Translations under genes and position numbers: made by a program
Shown: one piece after another, positions 23,990 to 32,700 of the stretch
Position numbering within the stretch: position 1 is the stretch's first letter
Layout of the letters: the number at the start of each line of letters is the position of its first letter
Notes under the pieces: model-generated
Database searches by the model: none
The model's input: only the letters and a program-made list of their open reading frames with translations
What the model was told of the DNA's origin: nothing
Source of the DNA: SB25 sp029560875
GTDB lineage: Bacteria; Bacteroidota; Bacteroidia; Bacteroidales; Tenuifilaceae
NCBI GenBank assembly: GCA_035388225.1
Contig: DAOOPM010000009.1
Span: 56,957-120,956 of the forward strand
Direction: 5' to 3'
DNA: 64,000 bases

Positions 23990-25078
23990 ATGCAGGTCTG
24001 TACAAAATGTATTCTTAACGATAATTACCACGGTATTTCGTTCAACAGCGATGGAATATGTTCATTGTGTAGCAAGGATAACAGCTTTAAGCCGCTTGGC
24101 GAGCAACACCTGATAAACATATTCGAAAAAGCCAAGAAGAAAAATCCAACCTATAACGCATTGGTGCCAATTAGTGGGGGGAAGGATAGTGCCTACATTT
24201 TGCATTTGGCCGTGAATGTTTACAAGTTGAGTGTTCTTACAATGACATATGATAATGGTTTGCTTAGCGACTTAGCCATTGAGAACATTAACACCATAGT
24301 TAAAAACACTAATGTAGAGCATATTTACTGCAAGCCGGATCCTGAGGTTCAGATGAAAATTTACAGCCATTTGCTTAAAAAATCTGGCGATTTCTGTGGC
24401 CCTTGCGATATTGGTACACGAGCTAATATTTTTAAAGTTGCAAGGGACTATAAAGTTCCAATAATTCTCTACGGCACATCGCCATTGGAGAACGATTCGT
24501 TTATTCCCGACTCTATTCAGGATATAGCTAGGTTTAAACATATCCTTTCGAGTTGTAAGGAATTGTCCAAGAAGGAGATTGACGATTTTCTTATTTACCC
24601 AAATCTTACAAATTTTTCTCTTTCTATTGGAAAGCGGGTAGGTTATTTTGCCAAGGATGTTGCTCCTTTGTTTTTTATTGAAAACCCCTCGGATAAGGAA
24701 ATGGGCGAAATTATTGCAAAAGAACTGGGTTGGAAAGATAATGCCTCTATGGAATACTCTAAACACTTCGATTGTATTGCAGAACCATTTACCAACTATG
24801 TTCGGCATAAAATATATGGTTACGAACGCCATATTTGTCAGTATAGCAACATGGTGCGCAGGGAAGAGATTACTAGGGAGCAAGCAAATGAGTTGTACTT
24901 GGCCGATAATGTTAACCTTAAGCCTTCAAACTATAAACAGGTATTAAATCATCTGGGTATAAGCGAGGCCGAGTTAAGCGTGGTTGAGACTCTTAAACCC
25001 TTAATTTACGAGAATAAAACATCTTGGATTGATAAGTTGTTTCTTCGATTGGTAAGGCTTAAGCAAAAACATTTTTAG
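23990..25078 (+). CDS. WbpG-like N-acetyl sugar amidotransferase, second copy
   Basis: A 362-residue paralog of the protein at 14099. It has the same three cysteine pairs, CTKC (4-7), CSLC (24-27) and CGPC (136-139), and the PP-loop ISGGKDS (62-67). The end, YERHICQYSNMVRREEITRE, also parallels the first copy (RINNITKN ... LIRQGIMTREEA). It would amidinate an acetamido sugar if an ammonia donor is available; none is encoded nearby. It lies outside the glycan operon, between ribE/kinase genes and ileS, framed by hairpin repeats, which suggests transfer or duplication as a unit. Confidence 0.8.
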   Translation: MQVCTKCILNDNYHGISFNSDGICSLCSKDNSFKPLGEQHLINIFEKAKKKNPTYNALVPISGGKDSAYILHLAVNVYKLSVLTMTYDNGLLSDLAIENINTIVKNTNVEHIYCKPDPEVQMKIYSHLLKKSGDFCGPCDIGTRANIFKVARDYKVPIILYGTSPLENDSFIPDSIQDIARFKHILSSCKELSKKEIDDFLIYPNLTNFSLSIGKRVGYFAKDVAPLFFIENPSDKEMGEIIAKELGWKDNASMEYSKHFDCIAEPFTNYVRHKIYGYERHICQYSNMVRREEITREQANELYLADNVNLKPSNYKQVLNHLGISEAELSVVETLKPLIYENKTSWIDKLFLRLVRLKQKHF

Positions 25079-25085
25079 ACTAACC

Positions 25086-25132
25086 ATAATTTATTCTATA
25101 AAACTCCTCAAGGGTTCAAAACCCTTGTGGAG
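25086..25132. repeat. Hairpin repeat, right copy
   Basis: Shares ataatttattct (25086-25097) and a 22-base core (25106-25127) with the copy at 23916. The stem (25104-25132) keeps 13-base arms with one mismatch and the same caa loop. Direct orientation relative to the left copy, 1.17 kb away. Confidence 0.65.
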
Positions 25133-25174
25133 CTCTTGCTACCATAAGAAAAGAATTTAACCACCTCATTTCTA

Positions 25175-25206
25175 TTTGATTTTATTGAAATTATGCTATA
25201 TCTTTG
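25175..25206 (+). promoter_or_regulatory. Bacteroidota-type promoter
   Basis: TTTG at 25175-25178 and TATCTTTG at 25199-25206 are separated by 20 bases, matching the -33 TTTG / -7 TAnnTTTG consensus for the primary sigma factor of the phylum. The expected start of transcription is near 25213, about 280 bases before ileS. Confidence 0.6.
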
Positions 25207-25255
25207 TGAGATTTTTCAGAAGGGTTTTATTTTGATATTACGCTGAATATCAATT

Positions 25256-25278
25256 AAATCTGCTTAATGCAGATTTTT
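25256..25278 (+). terminator. Terminator-like hairpin in the ileS leader
   Basis: Arms aaatctgc and gcagattt (8 bases, perfect) around a ttaat loop, followed by two more T's then atttaac. With the promoter at 25175 it would end a transcript of about 65 bases. The stem is short and the T-run modest, so this is tentative. Confidence 0.4.
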
Positions 25279-25492
25279 ATTTAACGGATAGGTGTAATTT
25301 TTTAGTAATTCAATATTATAGATTGGTCAATTTTTGTGGTGATTATTAATGTTTTTATAAATGAAACACCCAAGTAAGGCATTTGCCATAAAAAAGATAA
25401 ATAATGTATGGGTGTTCCATCCGCTTAGTAAGCGGTTATTGAATGAGAAATTGATAAAAGTTTGATATTAAGTATTTTAATGGTTTACACGG

Positions 25493-28400
25493 ATGAAACA
25501 GTCGAAATTTAAAGAGTACAAGGGTTTAGATTTATCGCAGGTAAACAAGGATGTGCTAAAAACCTGGGATAAGAACGACACTTTTCATAAAAGTTTAGAA
25601 ACCCGCAAAGGTCATCCTACATTTGTGTTTTATGAAGGCCCACCTTCAGCAAACGGAATTCCTGGTATTCACCACGTAATGGCTCGCTCTATTAAGGATA
25701 TTTTCTGTCGCTATAAAACTCAAAAAGGATTCTTGGTGGATCGTAAAGCCGGATGGGATACTCACGGTTTGCCCGTTGAACTTGGCGTTGAGAAAATGCT
25801 TGGCATTACCAAGGAGGATATTGGTACTAAAATTTCGGTTGAGGAGTATAACCAAACCTGTCGCAAGGAGGTAATGAAATATACCGACCTTTGGGAGGAT
25901 CTTACACATAAAATGGGTTACTGGGTGGATATGGAACATCCATACATCACCTACGATAACCGTTACATCGAGAGTCTTTGGTACCTACTTCAAAAACTGT
26001 ACGAGAAGGGTTTGCTCTACAAAGGTAAAACCATTCAGCCCTATTCTCCTGCTGCAGGTACAGGTCTTAGTACTCACGAGTTGAACCAACCAGGTTGCTA
26101 CCGCGATGTTAAGGATACCACCATTGTAGCACAGTTTAAGGTAATCCGTAACGACAAGAGTAAATTACTTTTCGATAAGGCCGATACTGATGTGTACGTT
26201 CTCGCTTGGACAACTACACCTTGGACTTTACCATCGAACACAGCATTGGCAATAAATGCTAATATTCGTTATGAGTTAGTAAAATCGTTCAATCCATATA
26301 GTGGCGAACCTATCACAGTTTTACTTGCGAAGGATCGTAGAGAATCGTATTTCCCTTCGGCAAATGCTGAGTTAGCACTCGAAGATTATAAGGCTGGTGA
26401 TAAGAAAGTACCTTTCAAGGTAATTGCTGAGTTTGTTGGTAGTCAACTTGTAGGAATCAACTACGAGCAGCTATTCCCTTGGGTTAAACCAGAGGGCGAT
26501 GCTTTTAGAGTAATTGCTGGCGATTTTGTTACTACCGAGGATGGTACTGGCGTTGTTCACATTGCTCCAACCTTTGGTGCCGACGACGACCGTGCTGCTA
26601 AAACATCCAGAATATCGCCGCTTATCCTACGCGATAAGGCCAATAATCCTGAGCCGATGGTCGATCGCCGTGGACGCTTCTACCTTATCGAGGATTTACA
26701 CCCCGATTTTGTGAAGAACCACATCAATGTTGAGTTATATAAAGATTTTGCGGGAAGTTACGTTAAGAACGATTACGACCCATCTGCAACCGATAAGGAA
26801 ACATCGTTGGATCTTGATTTGGCTGTTCTGCTAAAGAAGGAAAATAAAGCATTCCGTATTGAGAAACACGTTCACAACTATCCACACTGCTGGCGTACCG
26901 ATAAGCCAATCCTTTACTATCCGTTGGACAGTTGGTTTATTAAGGTTACAGCCCTTAAGGATAGGATGATTGAACTTAACAATACCATCAACTGGAAACC
27001 CGCAAGCACAGGAACTGGACGTTTTGGAAAATGGTTGGAGAACCTGTTGGATTGGAACCTTTCGCGTTCGCGTTACTGGGGAACACCACTTCCAATTTGG
27101 GTTACAGAGGATCGTTCCGAGATGATTTGCATTGGTTCTGTTGCACAAATGAAGGCTGAGTGTGAGAAAGCGGTTAAGGCTGGATTTATGGAGAAGAATC
27201 CTCTAGCGAACTATGTTGAGGGCGACTTTACTTCAAAGAACTACGAATCGTTCGATTTGCATCGTCCATTTGTGGATAACGTATTTTTAGTGTCGTCAAC
27301 TGGAAAAAAGATGTTCCGTGAGCCCGATCTAATTGATGTTTGGTTCGATTCTGGCGCAATGCCATATGCTCAGGTTCACTATCCCTTTGAGCATAAGGAG
27401 AATTTCGGTGATGTTTACCCAGCCGATTTTATTGCCGAAGGAGTTGACCAAACCCGCGGATGGTTCTACACATTACATGCAATTTCGTCGCTATTGTTCG
27501 ATTCTGTAGCGTTTAAGAATATTATCTCCAACGGACTTGTGCTGGATAAGAACGGTAACAAGATGAGTAAACGCCTTGGTAATGGAGTTGATCCGTTCGA
27601 GGTGATTGAGAAGTACGGCTCCGACCCATTACGTTGGTACATGATTGCCAACTCACAACCCTGGGATAACCTAAAGTTTGATATTGAGGGAGTTGACGAG
27701 GTTAAGCGTAAGTTTTTTGGAACACTCTACAATACATACTCGTTCTTTGCGCTTTACGCAAACGTTGATGGTTTCAACTACAGCGATGCTGAAGTTCCTG
27801 TTGAGAAACGTCCCGAGATTGACCGTTGGATACTGTCGTTACTCAACTCGTTAATAAAGGAGGTTGAGGATGCTTACGAGAGCTACGAGCCAACTCGTGC
27901 TGGACGCGCAATTCAGGATTTTGTAAACGAGCAGTTAAGTAACTGGTACGTTCGCCTAAACCGTAAGCGTTTCTGGGGTGGTGAGTTCGATACCGATAAG
28001 ATTGCTGCATACCAAACCCTTTACACCTGTTTGGAAACCGTTGCAATTCTTGCATCGCCAATTGCACCGTTTTTTATGGACCAACTGTTCACCGATTTGA
28101 ACAATGTTACAGGAAAACATACCTACGAGAGCGTTCACCTAACTCAGTTCCCAAAATACAACGAGAAGTTAATCGACAAGAACCTTGAGGAGCGCATGGA
28201 AATTGCTCAAAGCATCTGCTCGCTGGTACTAGGACTTCGTCGTAAGGTGAATATCAAGGTACGTCAGCCTTTGAGCAAGATTATGATTCCAATTCTGGAC
28301 GAGAAGTTCCGAACTCAACTAAACGCTGTGGAAAACCTAATCCTAAGCGAGGTTAACGTTAAGGAGTTGGAGTATTTAACCGATTCGTCGGGAATTCTGG

Positions 28401-28936
28401 TTAAGAAGATTAAGCCAAACTTCAAGACTCTTGGTCCACGTTTCGGAAAATCGATGAAGGCTATTTCCGATGCAGTTGCAAAGATGACACAAGCCGATAT
28501 CAGCAGCATTGAGCGAAATAACAGCTTCGAGATTGCGTTGGCCGAAGGCCCAATCAACATAACCCTTGAGGATGTTGAAATATTATCGGAGGATATTCCT
28601 GGCTGGTTAGTTGCTAACGAGGGACGTTACACCGTAGCATTGGACATCAAGATAAGCGATGAGCTCCGAATGGAGGGTATCGCCCGCGAACTTATCAACC
28701 GTGTACAGAATATCCGTAAGGATTCTGGCTTTGAGGTTACCGATAAGATTAGGATTACCATTAAGAAGCACGAAGGGCTTAACAATGCTGTTCAGGCTCA
28801 TAAGGACTACATTGCAGGACAAACCCTAGCTAAGGAAATAAACCTTGTAGACTCGGATCTTAATGGAAATTCAATCGTAATAGAACTTGATGATGAACTA
28901 AAAACATCAATCAGTGTTGAAAAGATTGAAGGATGA
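25493..28936 (+). CDS. ileS: Isoleucyl-tRNA synthetase
   Basis: Class Ia aminoacyl-tRNA synthetase, 1147 residues, in the size range of the eukaryote-like/long bacterial IleRS form. The ATP site shows FYEGPPSANGIPGIHHVMAR (GIHH in the HIGH position, residues 58-61) and KNGNKMSKRLGN (KMSKR near 690). The editing domain has TTTPWTLPSNTALA. The C-terminal anticodon-binding part includes RQPLSKIMIP. The long form is known to be associated with mupirocin tolerance in some bacteria; that is not shown here. Start ATG at 25493. Followed by the DksA-like gene and lspA, the usual order in Bacteroidota. Confidence 0.97.
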   Translation: MKQSKFKEYKGLDLSQVNKDVLKTWDKNDTFHKSLETRKGHPTFVFYEGPPSANGIPGIHHVMARSIKDIFCRYKTQKGFLVDRKAGWDTHGLPVELGVEKMLGITKEDIGTKISVEEYNQTCRKEVMKYTDLWEDLTHKMGYWVDMEHPYITYDNRYIESLWYLLQKLYEKGLLYKGKTIQPYSPAAGTGLSTHELNQPGCYRDVKDTTIVAQFKVIRNDKSKLLFDKADTDVYVLAWTTTPWTLPSNTALAINANIRYELVKSFNPYSGEPITVLLAKDRRESYFPSANAELALEDYKAGDKKVPFKVIAEFVGSQLVGINYEQLFPWVKPEGDAFRVIAGDFVTTEDGTGVVHIAPTFGADDDRAAKTSRISPLILRDKANNPEPMVDRRGRFYLIEDLHPDFVKNHINVELYKDFAGSYVKNDYDPSATDKETSLDLDLAVLLKKENKAFRIEKHVHNYPHCWRTDKPILYYPLDSWFIKVTALKDRMIELNNTINWKPASTGTGRFGKWLENLLDWNLSRSRYWGTPLPIWVTEDRSEMICIGSVAQMKAECEKAVKAGFMEKNPLANYVEGDFTSKNYESFDLHRPFVDNVFLVSSTGKKMFREPDLIDVWFDSGAMPYAQVHYPFEHKENFGDVYPADFIAEGVDQTRGWFYTLHAISSLLFDSVAFKNIISNGLVLDKNGNKMSKRLGNGVDPFEVIEKYGSDPLRWYMIANSQPWDNLKFDIEGVDEVKRKFFGTLYNTYSFFALYANVDGFNYSDAEVPVEKRPEIDRWILSLLNSLIKEVEDAYESYEPTRAGRAIQDFVNEQLSNWYVRLNRKRFWGGEFDTDKIAAYQTLYTCLETVAILASPIAPFFMDQLFTDLNNVTGKHTYESVHLTQFPKYNEKLIDKNLEERMEIAQSICSLVLGLRRKVNIKVRQPLSKIMIPILDEKFRTQLNAVENLILSEVNVKELEYLTDSSGILVKKIKPNFKTLGPRFGKSMKAISDAVAKMTQADISSIERNNSFEIALAEGPINITLEDVEILSEDIPGWLVANEGRYTVALDIKISDELRMEGIARELINRVQNIRKDSGFEVTDKIRITIKKHEGLNNAVQAHKDYIAGQTLAKEINLVDSDLNGNSIVIELDDELKTSISVEKIEG

Positions 28937-28985
28937 TTTTGATAATAAGTAGATTTTTTTAATATATTTAGCAAAATTTATTGCC

Positions 28986-29363
28986 ATGGGAGAAAAAACT
29001 AGATATTCCGATGAGGAGTTGGCAGAATTCAAAGAATTAATACTGCAAAAACTCGAAAAGGCTCGGAAGGATTACGAAATCCTTAAGAGTGCTATTACCA
29101 TGAGCGAAAGCAACGACACCGAGGATACTTCACCAACTTTTAAAGTTTTGGAAGAGGGTGCTTCAACTCTTTCGAAAGAAGAAGCAGGTAAATTGGCACA
29201 ACGTCAACAAAAATTCATTCAGCACCTCGAAGCTGCTCTTGTTCGTATTGAGAACAAAACGTATGGTATTTGTCGCGAAACAGGCAAACTTATTGCTAAG
29301 GAACGTTTGCGCGCTGTACCACATGCAACGCTTAGCATTGATGCAAAAAACAATCAACGTTAA
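28986..29363 (+). CDS. DksA/TraR-like protein with degenerate zinc finger
   Basis: A 125-residue member of the Bacteroidota TraR/DksA-like family that sits between ileS and lspA. An N-terminal coiled coil (about 8-85) is followed by YGICRETGKLIAKERLRAVPHATLSI, which aligns with the DksA finger YGxCxxCGxxIxxxRLxAxPxAxxCxxC. Only one of the four zinc cysteines remains; the others are Thr, Thr and absent. It may still reach the RNA polymerase secondary channel like DksA, but the acidic tip is not obvious to me. A strong terminator follows. Confidence 0.85.
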   Translation: MGEKTRYSDEELAEFKELILQKLEKARKDYEILKSAITMSESNDTEDTSPTFKVLEEGASTLSKEEAGKLAQRQQKFIQHLEAALVRIENKTYGICRETGKLIAKERLRAVPHATLSIDAKNNQR

Positions 29364-29376
29364 AATATTCCTGTTG

Positions 29377-29413
29377 AAAAAGAAAGTGGCTGTAAGGCCA
29401 CTTTCTTTTTTTT
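29377..29413 (+). terminator. Rho-independent terminator after the DksA-like gene
   Basis: Perfect 14-base arms (29377-29390 and 29397-29410) with a tgtaag loop; the GC part is agtggc/gccact and the stem runs into a run of eight T's. It separates the ileS unit from lspA. Confidence 0.88.
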
Positions 29414-29415
29414 AC

Positions 29416-29423
29416 TAGTTTTG
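29416..29423 (+). promoter_or_regulatory. Candidate -7 element for lspA
   Basis: TAGTTTTG fits TAnnTTTG just after the terminator and 25 bases before the ATG at 29448. No -33 TTTG is present since that position lies in the terminator stem. Its location makes a TTG start at 29421 for lspA unlikely. Confidence 0.4.
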
Positions 29424-29447
29424 CAAGCAAATAAAAAATTTCATACC

Positions 29448-30098
29448 ATGCAGATGTCTCTTCGAAATAAATCCATTCTGGTAATTCTACTAATTCTAGT
29501 TGTTGACCAAATATTCAAGATTTGGATTAAAACAAACTTTGCTATTGGCGATGAAATTAGAATTATGGGCGATTGGTTTATTCTACATTTCACCGAAAAT
29601 CCTGGAATGGCTTTTGGAATGAAATTCTGGGGAATCTGGGGCAAAATCCTCTTGGGATTATTCCGTATCGTAGCCATAGTAGCCATTGCTTGGTACTTAC
29701 ATAAGTTGGTGTACCAAAACACCAAAACAGGAGTTGTTATTGGCGTATCTTTAATTTTGGCAGGTGCAATTGGAAATATGATTGATAGTGCGTTTTACGG
29801 GCTTATTTTTGATACAGGCACAACCTACAACAACCAAATAGGCGAGTGGGTGTCGTATCACGGCACATCAACTTTTAGTTTAAATGGGTACTCTGGCCTT
29901 TTAAAGGGGTGTGTGGTAGATATGCTTTACTTTCCAATAATTGATACAACATTTCCTTCGTGGTTACCAATTTGGGGCGGTGAGCGTTTTGTATTTTTCC
30001 GACCAGTATTCAACATTGCCGATTCGGCAATAACAACGGGTGTTCTTTACCTATTACTGTTTCACAGGAATACTTTCTTTTCTGATAAGAACAAGTAA
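29448..30098 (+). CDS. lspA: Lipoprotein signal peptidase (signal peptidase II)
   Basis: Inner-membrane aspartyl protease that cleaves prolipoproteins ahead of the lipid-modified cysteine; 216 residues from the ATG at 29448. Conserved parts: ILVVDQIFKIWIKTNF in helix 1, FTENPGMAFGM, LILAGAIGNMIDSAFYG, and the two catalytic aspartates in GCVVDMLYFPI and FNIADSAI. It is longer than E. coli LspA (164) because of the inserted periplasmic stretch around residues 130-160 (GTTYNNQIGEWVSYHGTS region), which is usual in Bacteroidota. It ends 2 bases before the convergent rlmD stop. Confidence 0.94.
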   Translation: MQMSLRNKSILVILLILVVDQIFKIWIKTNFAIGDEIRIMGDWFILHFTENPGMAFGMKFWGIWGKILLGLFRIVAIVAIAWYLHKLVYQNTKTGVVIGVSLILAGAIGNMIDSAFYGLIFDTGTTYNNQIGEWVSYHGTSTFSLNGYSGLLKGCVVDMLYFPIIDTTFPSWLPIWGGERFVFFRPVFNIADSAITTGVLYLLLFHRNTFFSDKNK

Positions 30099-30100
30099 CA

Positions 30101-31507
30101 CTAAACCCGTTTCTCCATCAACACTACGTTTTCAACGTGATGTGTATGGGGGAACATATCTACAGGTTGCACCCGGGTAACCTTATAGCCCTTATCAAGA
30201 ATTGCTATGTCGCGAGCTTGCGATGCTGGGTTACAGCTTACATAAACAATGCGTTTTGGGTTGGCGTGTAGAATTGAATCTAGCACATCGGGGTGAACGC
30301 CTGCTCGGGGAGGGTCAAGGATTACCACATCGGGATAACCCTGTTCCTGCATAAACGCTTCGGTAAGTAAATCTTTAATATCACCTGCAAAAAAACTGGT
30401 GTTTTGGATACTGTTGATTTCAGAGTTAACCTTGGCATCGTCAATTGCCTCGGGTACATACTCAACACCAACTACGTGCTTTGCCTTTGCTGCAGCAAAG
30501 TTTGCTATTGTTCCAGTGCCAGTGTAAAGGTCGTATACGTGCTCATCGGGCTTGATATCTGCAAAACTGCGGGCAACCTTATAGAGTTCGTACGCTTGCT
30601 CGGAGTTGGTTTGGTAAAACGATTTTGGACCAACCTTAAACTTAATGCCTTCCATTTCCTCAAGGATATGGTCTTTCCCATGAAAAAGTTCTAGGGATAA
30701 GTCGTTTATGGTGTCATTTACCTTCTGGTTTACAACGTAAAATAGCGAAGTTATTTGAGGAAATTGGCTCTTTATAAAGTTGAGTAGTTCCTTTACGGAA
30801 TCGTTGAAATCCTTTACTACTAAAATAACCATAACATCGCCTGTTGAGGCTGTGCGCACAATAATGTTACGAAGTAATCCCTCCTTGCTCCTTAAATTAA
30901 GGAATGGGAGGTTGTGCTTTGTCGCAAAATCTCTCACAGCCAGTCGAATTGAGTTCGATGGTTCGGGTTGCAAGTAGCAATTCTTTACATCGAAAACTTT
31001 ATCAAATTTTCCTGGGATATGATAACCCAGTGCAGGTTCTGGCTCAAACTCATTACCCGAGGCAATTTCCTCCTGGCTCAACCAGCGCGATTCGGAGAAA
31101 GTAAACTCTAGTTTATTCCTATAGTGTGTGGTTTTTGCAGAACCAATAATTGTTGAGATTTCTGGTAATTCAACCTTTGCTATTCTGGTTAATTGGTCAA
31201 CCACCTGTTTTTGTTTAAACTTTAGCTGTTCGTTGTATGGTAGGTTTTGCCATTTACAGCCACCACACATTCCAAAATGTTCGCAGAAGGGCGTTGTTCT
31301 GAGTGGGGAGTATTCGCGGTAGTTTACCACGTAACCTTCAAGGTAGCTTTTACGCTTGTTGGTAATTTGAATATCAACAACATCGCCTGGAACGGCAAAT
31401 GCCGTAAACAGAACCTTTTCGTTTACCCTTGCAAGTGCTTTTCCTTCTGCTGCTACATCCTCAATTCTGACATTCTCAATTACTGGATATTTTCCTCGTC
31501 TCCCCAT
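30101..31507 (-). CDS. rlmD: 23S rRNA (uracil-C5)-methyltransferase, RumA/RlmD family
   Basis: SAM-dependent RNA m5U methyltransferase, 468 residues. A TRAM domain spans about 5-65. It is followed by the iron-sulfur cysteine set CEHFGMCGGCKW (about 74-85), with the fourth cysteine in DVKNCYLQP. The catalytic domain has FYQTNSEQAYELY, VYDLYTGTGTIA (SAM loop), VILDPPRAGVHPD and the nucleophile in YVSCNPASQARD. The family includes RlmD (U1939) and RlmC (U747); one Bacteroidota enzyme often serves, so the exact site is uncertain. Convergent with lspA. Confidence 0.9.
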   Translation of the reverse strand: MGRRGKYPVIENVRIEDVAAEGKALARVNEKVLFTAFAVPGDVVDIQITNKRKSYLEGYVVNYREYSPLRTTPFCEHFGMCGGCKWQNLPYNEQLKFKQKQVVDQLTRIAKVELPEISTIIGSAKTTHYRNKLEFTFSESRWLSQEEIASGNEFEPEPALGYHIPGKFDKVFDVKNCYLQPEPSNSIRLAVRDFATKHNLPFLNLRSKEGLLRNIIVRTASTGDVMVILVVKDFNDSVKELLNFIKSQFPQITSLFYVVNQKVNDTINDLSLELFHGKDHILEEMEGIKFKVGPKSFYQTNSEQAYELYKVARSFADIKPDEHVYDLYTGTGTIANFAAAKAKHVVGVEYVPEAIDDAKVNSEINSIQNTSFFAGDIKDLLTEAFMQEQGYPDVVILDPPRAGVHPDVLDSILHANPKRIVYVSCNPASQARDIAILDKGYKVTRVQPVDMFPHTHHVENVVLMEKRV

Positions 31508-31635
31508 GATAATTCTGTATCTTTGAACAAAGTATTGAATTCTGATGTTTGATTATTTGTTTTGAGGTCAACAGGTTAGGTAATTATATTAACCGCTCAA
31601 TAATCAACTAATCAGGCACAAAGTTAACAAAAGAA

Positions 31636-32634
31636 ATGGACTCATTAACACATATTGCTTTAGGAGCAGCAATTGCCGAAGTAACCATTGGTAAAAAGAT
31701 TGGGAACAAAGCCTTGTTGATTGGGGCTGTTGCAGGCAATATTCCCGATTTCGATTCCGTTATATCAGCCTTTCTGAATCCAGTCTATGCGCTATTATTT
31801 CATAGAGGGATAAGTCACTCGTTTTTTCTGCTTATTCTTTTAGCGCCTATTGTCTCCTATTTGTTAAGTAAAATAGATAAAGATTCTCGAATGCGTTATG
31901 TCGATTGGCTTTGGCTAATAGCTCTGCCCTGGCTATCGCATATTTTGGTAGATATTTTTAACACCTACGGTACAGGTGTGTTTGAGCCATTTAGTAATGC
32001 TCGCGTTTCGTACGATTCTGTTGCAATTGTTGATGTGTTTCTTTTAGCGGTAATGATACCTGTCTTTGCTATTCTTTGGTTCATGAATAAGGGAAATGCT
32101 AAGCGGAGAGTTTTTGCATGGTTATCTATCTCTTTTCTGATACTCTATTTTGGATTATCGGTAGTGATTAAGGAGAAGTTGGAGTCAACAATCAAAAAGG
32201 AACTGGCTGTTAATAGAGTGGAGTATACCCGAATTCGTACAGCACCATTACCCTTAACCAATCTGATATGGATGGTTGTGGTTGAGGATAGTCTTTCATT
32301 TAAGGTTGAGCAAAGGAATATTCTAAATATCAATAAACCATTGCAAAAAACAGATTTGGTTAAAAATCATCAACTAATGGATACTGCTGATTACTATGAG
32401 GTGGATAAGATTAAAGAGTTTACTAAAGGATTTTATACCGTAGAGCAAACCAGCAATGGATTTAAGATATATGACATCAGGTATTCGAGCCTTGCTATGG
32501 AGTATCCAGAGGCATATGTTTTTACTTTCAACATAGTAAAAGCAGGTGATGTTGTTCAGTTAGGGAGAAGCCACCCAAAACGAAGTTTAACCTTTGAAAA
32601 GATTAAGCTCTATTTCGGTAGATTATTAGAATAG
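31636..32634 (+). CDS. YdjM-like membrane-bound metal-dependent hydrolase
   Basis: A 332-residue membrane protein of the LexA-induced YdjM family (PF04307). MDSLTHIALGAAIAE, GAVAGNIPDFD and FHRGISHSFFLL provide the histidine and aspartate set, and PWLSHILVDIFNTYGT another. There are about five hydrophobic segments in the first 175 residues, then a soluble C-terminal part of about 150 residues that the short family members lack. Activity in the family is not well established; phospholipase-like or zinc hydrolase action has been suggested. It ends at a bidirectional terminator. Confidence 0.85.
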   Translation: MDSLTHIALGAAIAEVTIGKKIGNKALLIGAVAGNIPDFDSVISAFLNPVYALLFHRGISHSFFLLILLAPIVSYLLSKIDKDSRMRYVDWLWLIALPWLSHILVDIFNTYGTGVFEPFSNARVSYDSVAIVDVFLLAVMIPVFAILWFMNKGNAKRRVFAWLSISFLILYFGLSVVIKEKLESTIKKELAVNRVEYTRIRTAPLPLTNLIWMVVVEDSLSFKVEQRNILNINKPLQKTDLVKNHQLMDTADYYEVDKIKEFTKGFYTVEQTSNGFKIYDIRYSSLAMEYPEAYVFTFNIVKAGDVVQLGRSHPKRSLTFEKIKLYFGRLLE

Positions 32635-32650
32635 GGTTTTGGGTTAAAAG

Positions 32651-32678
32651 AAAAGAGCTGGCACTAACCAGCTCTTTT
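32651..32678. terminator. Bidirectional terminator
   Basis: Perfect 11-base arms aaaagagctgg / ccagctctttt with a cactaa loop, A-run on one side and T-run on the other. It serves both the YdjM-like gene (rightward) and lpdA (leftward), which converge here. Confidence 0.85.
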
Positions 32679-32700
32679 GTTATTAAAATCTGCCTAGGTT

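Larger units (their letters stand above)
25133..25492. other. Structured non-coding region upstream of ileS
   Basis: No open frame I believe in. A good promoter (25175-25206) is followed by four potential stem-loops: 25234-25251 (gatatt/aatatc), 25256-25278 (aaatctgc/gcagattt plus T's, terminator-like), a longer pairing 25365-25372 with 25409-25416 (aacaccca/tgggtgtt) that encloses a small ggc/gcc stem (25378-25387), and 25421-25435 (ccgctt/aagcgg). I do not recognise a known riboswitch; the T-box signature sequence is absent. It could be a small RNA plus the ileS promoter, or a regulated leader. Confidence 0.45.

Noticed and set aside
24272..24883. Long leftward open frame of 203 codons
   Set aside because: It lies wholly inside the wbpG-like gene on the other strand, and its product shows no recognisable domain.
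25133..25492. A T-box riboswitch before ileS
   Set aside because: The conserved T-box sequence and the stem I specifier layout are not found; the phylum is not known for T-boxes.
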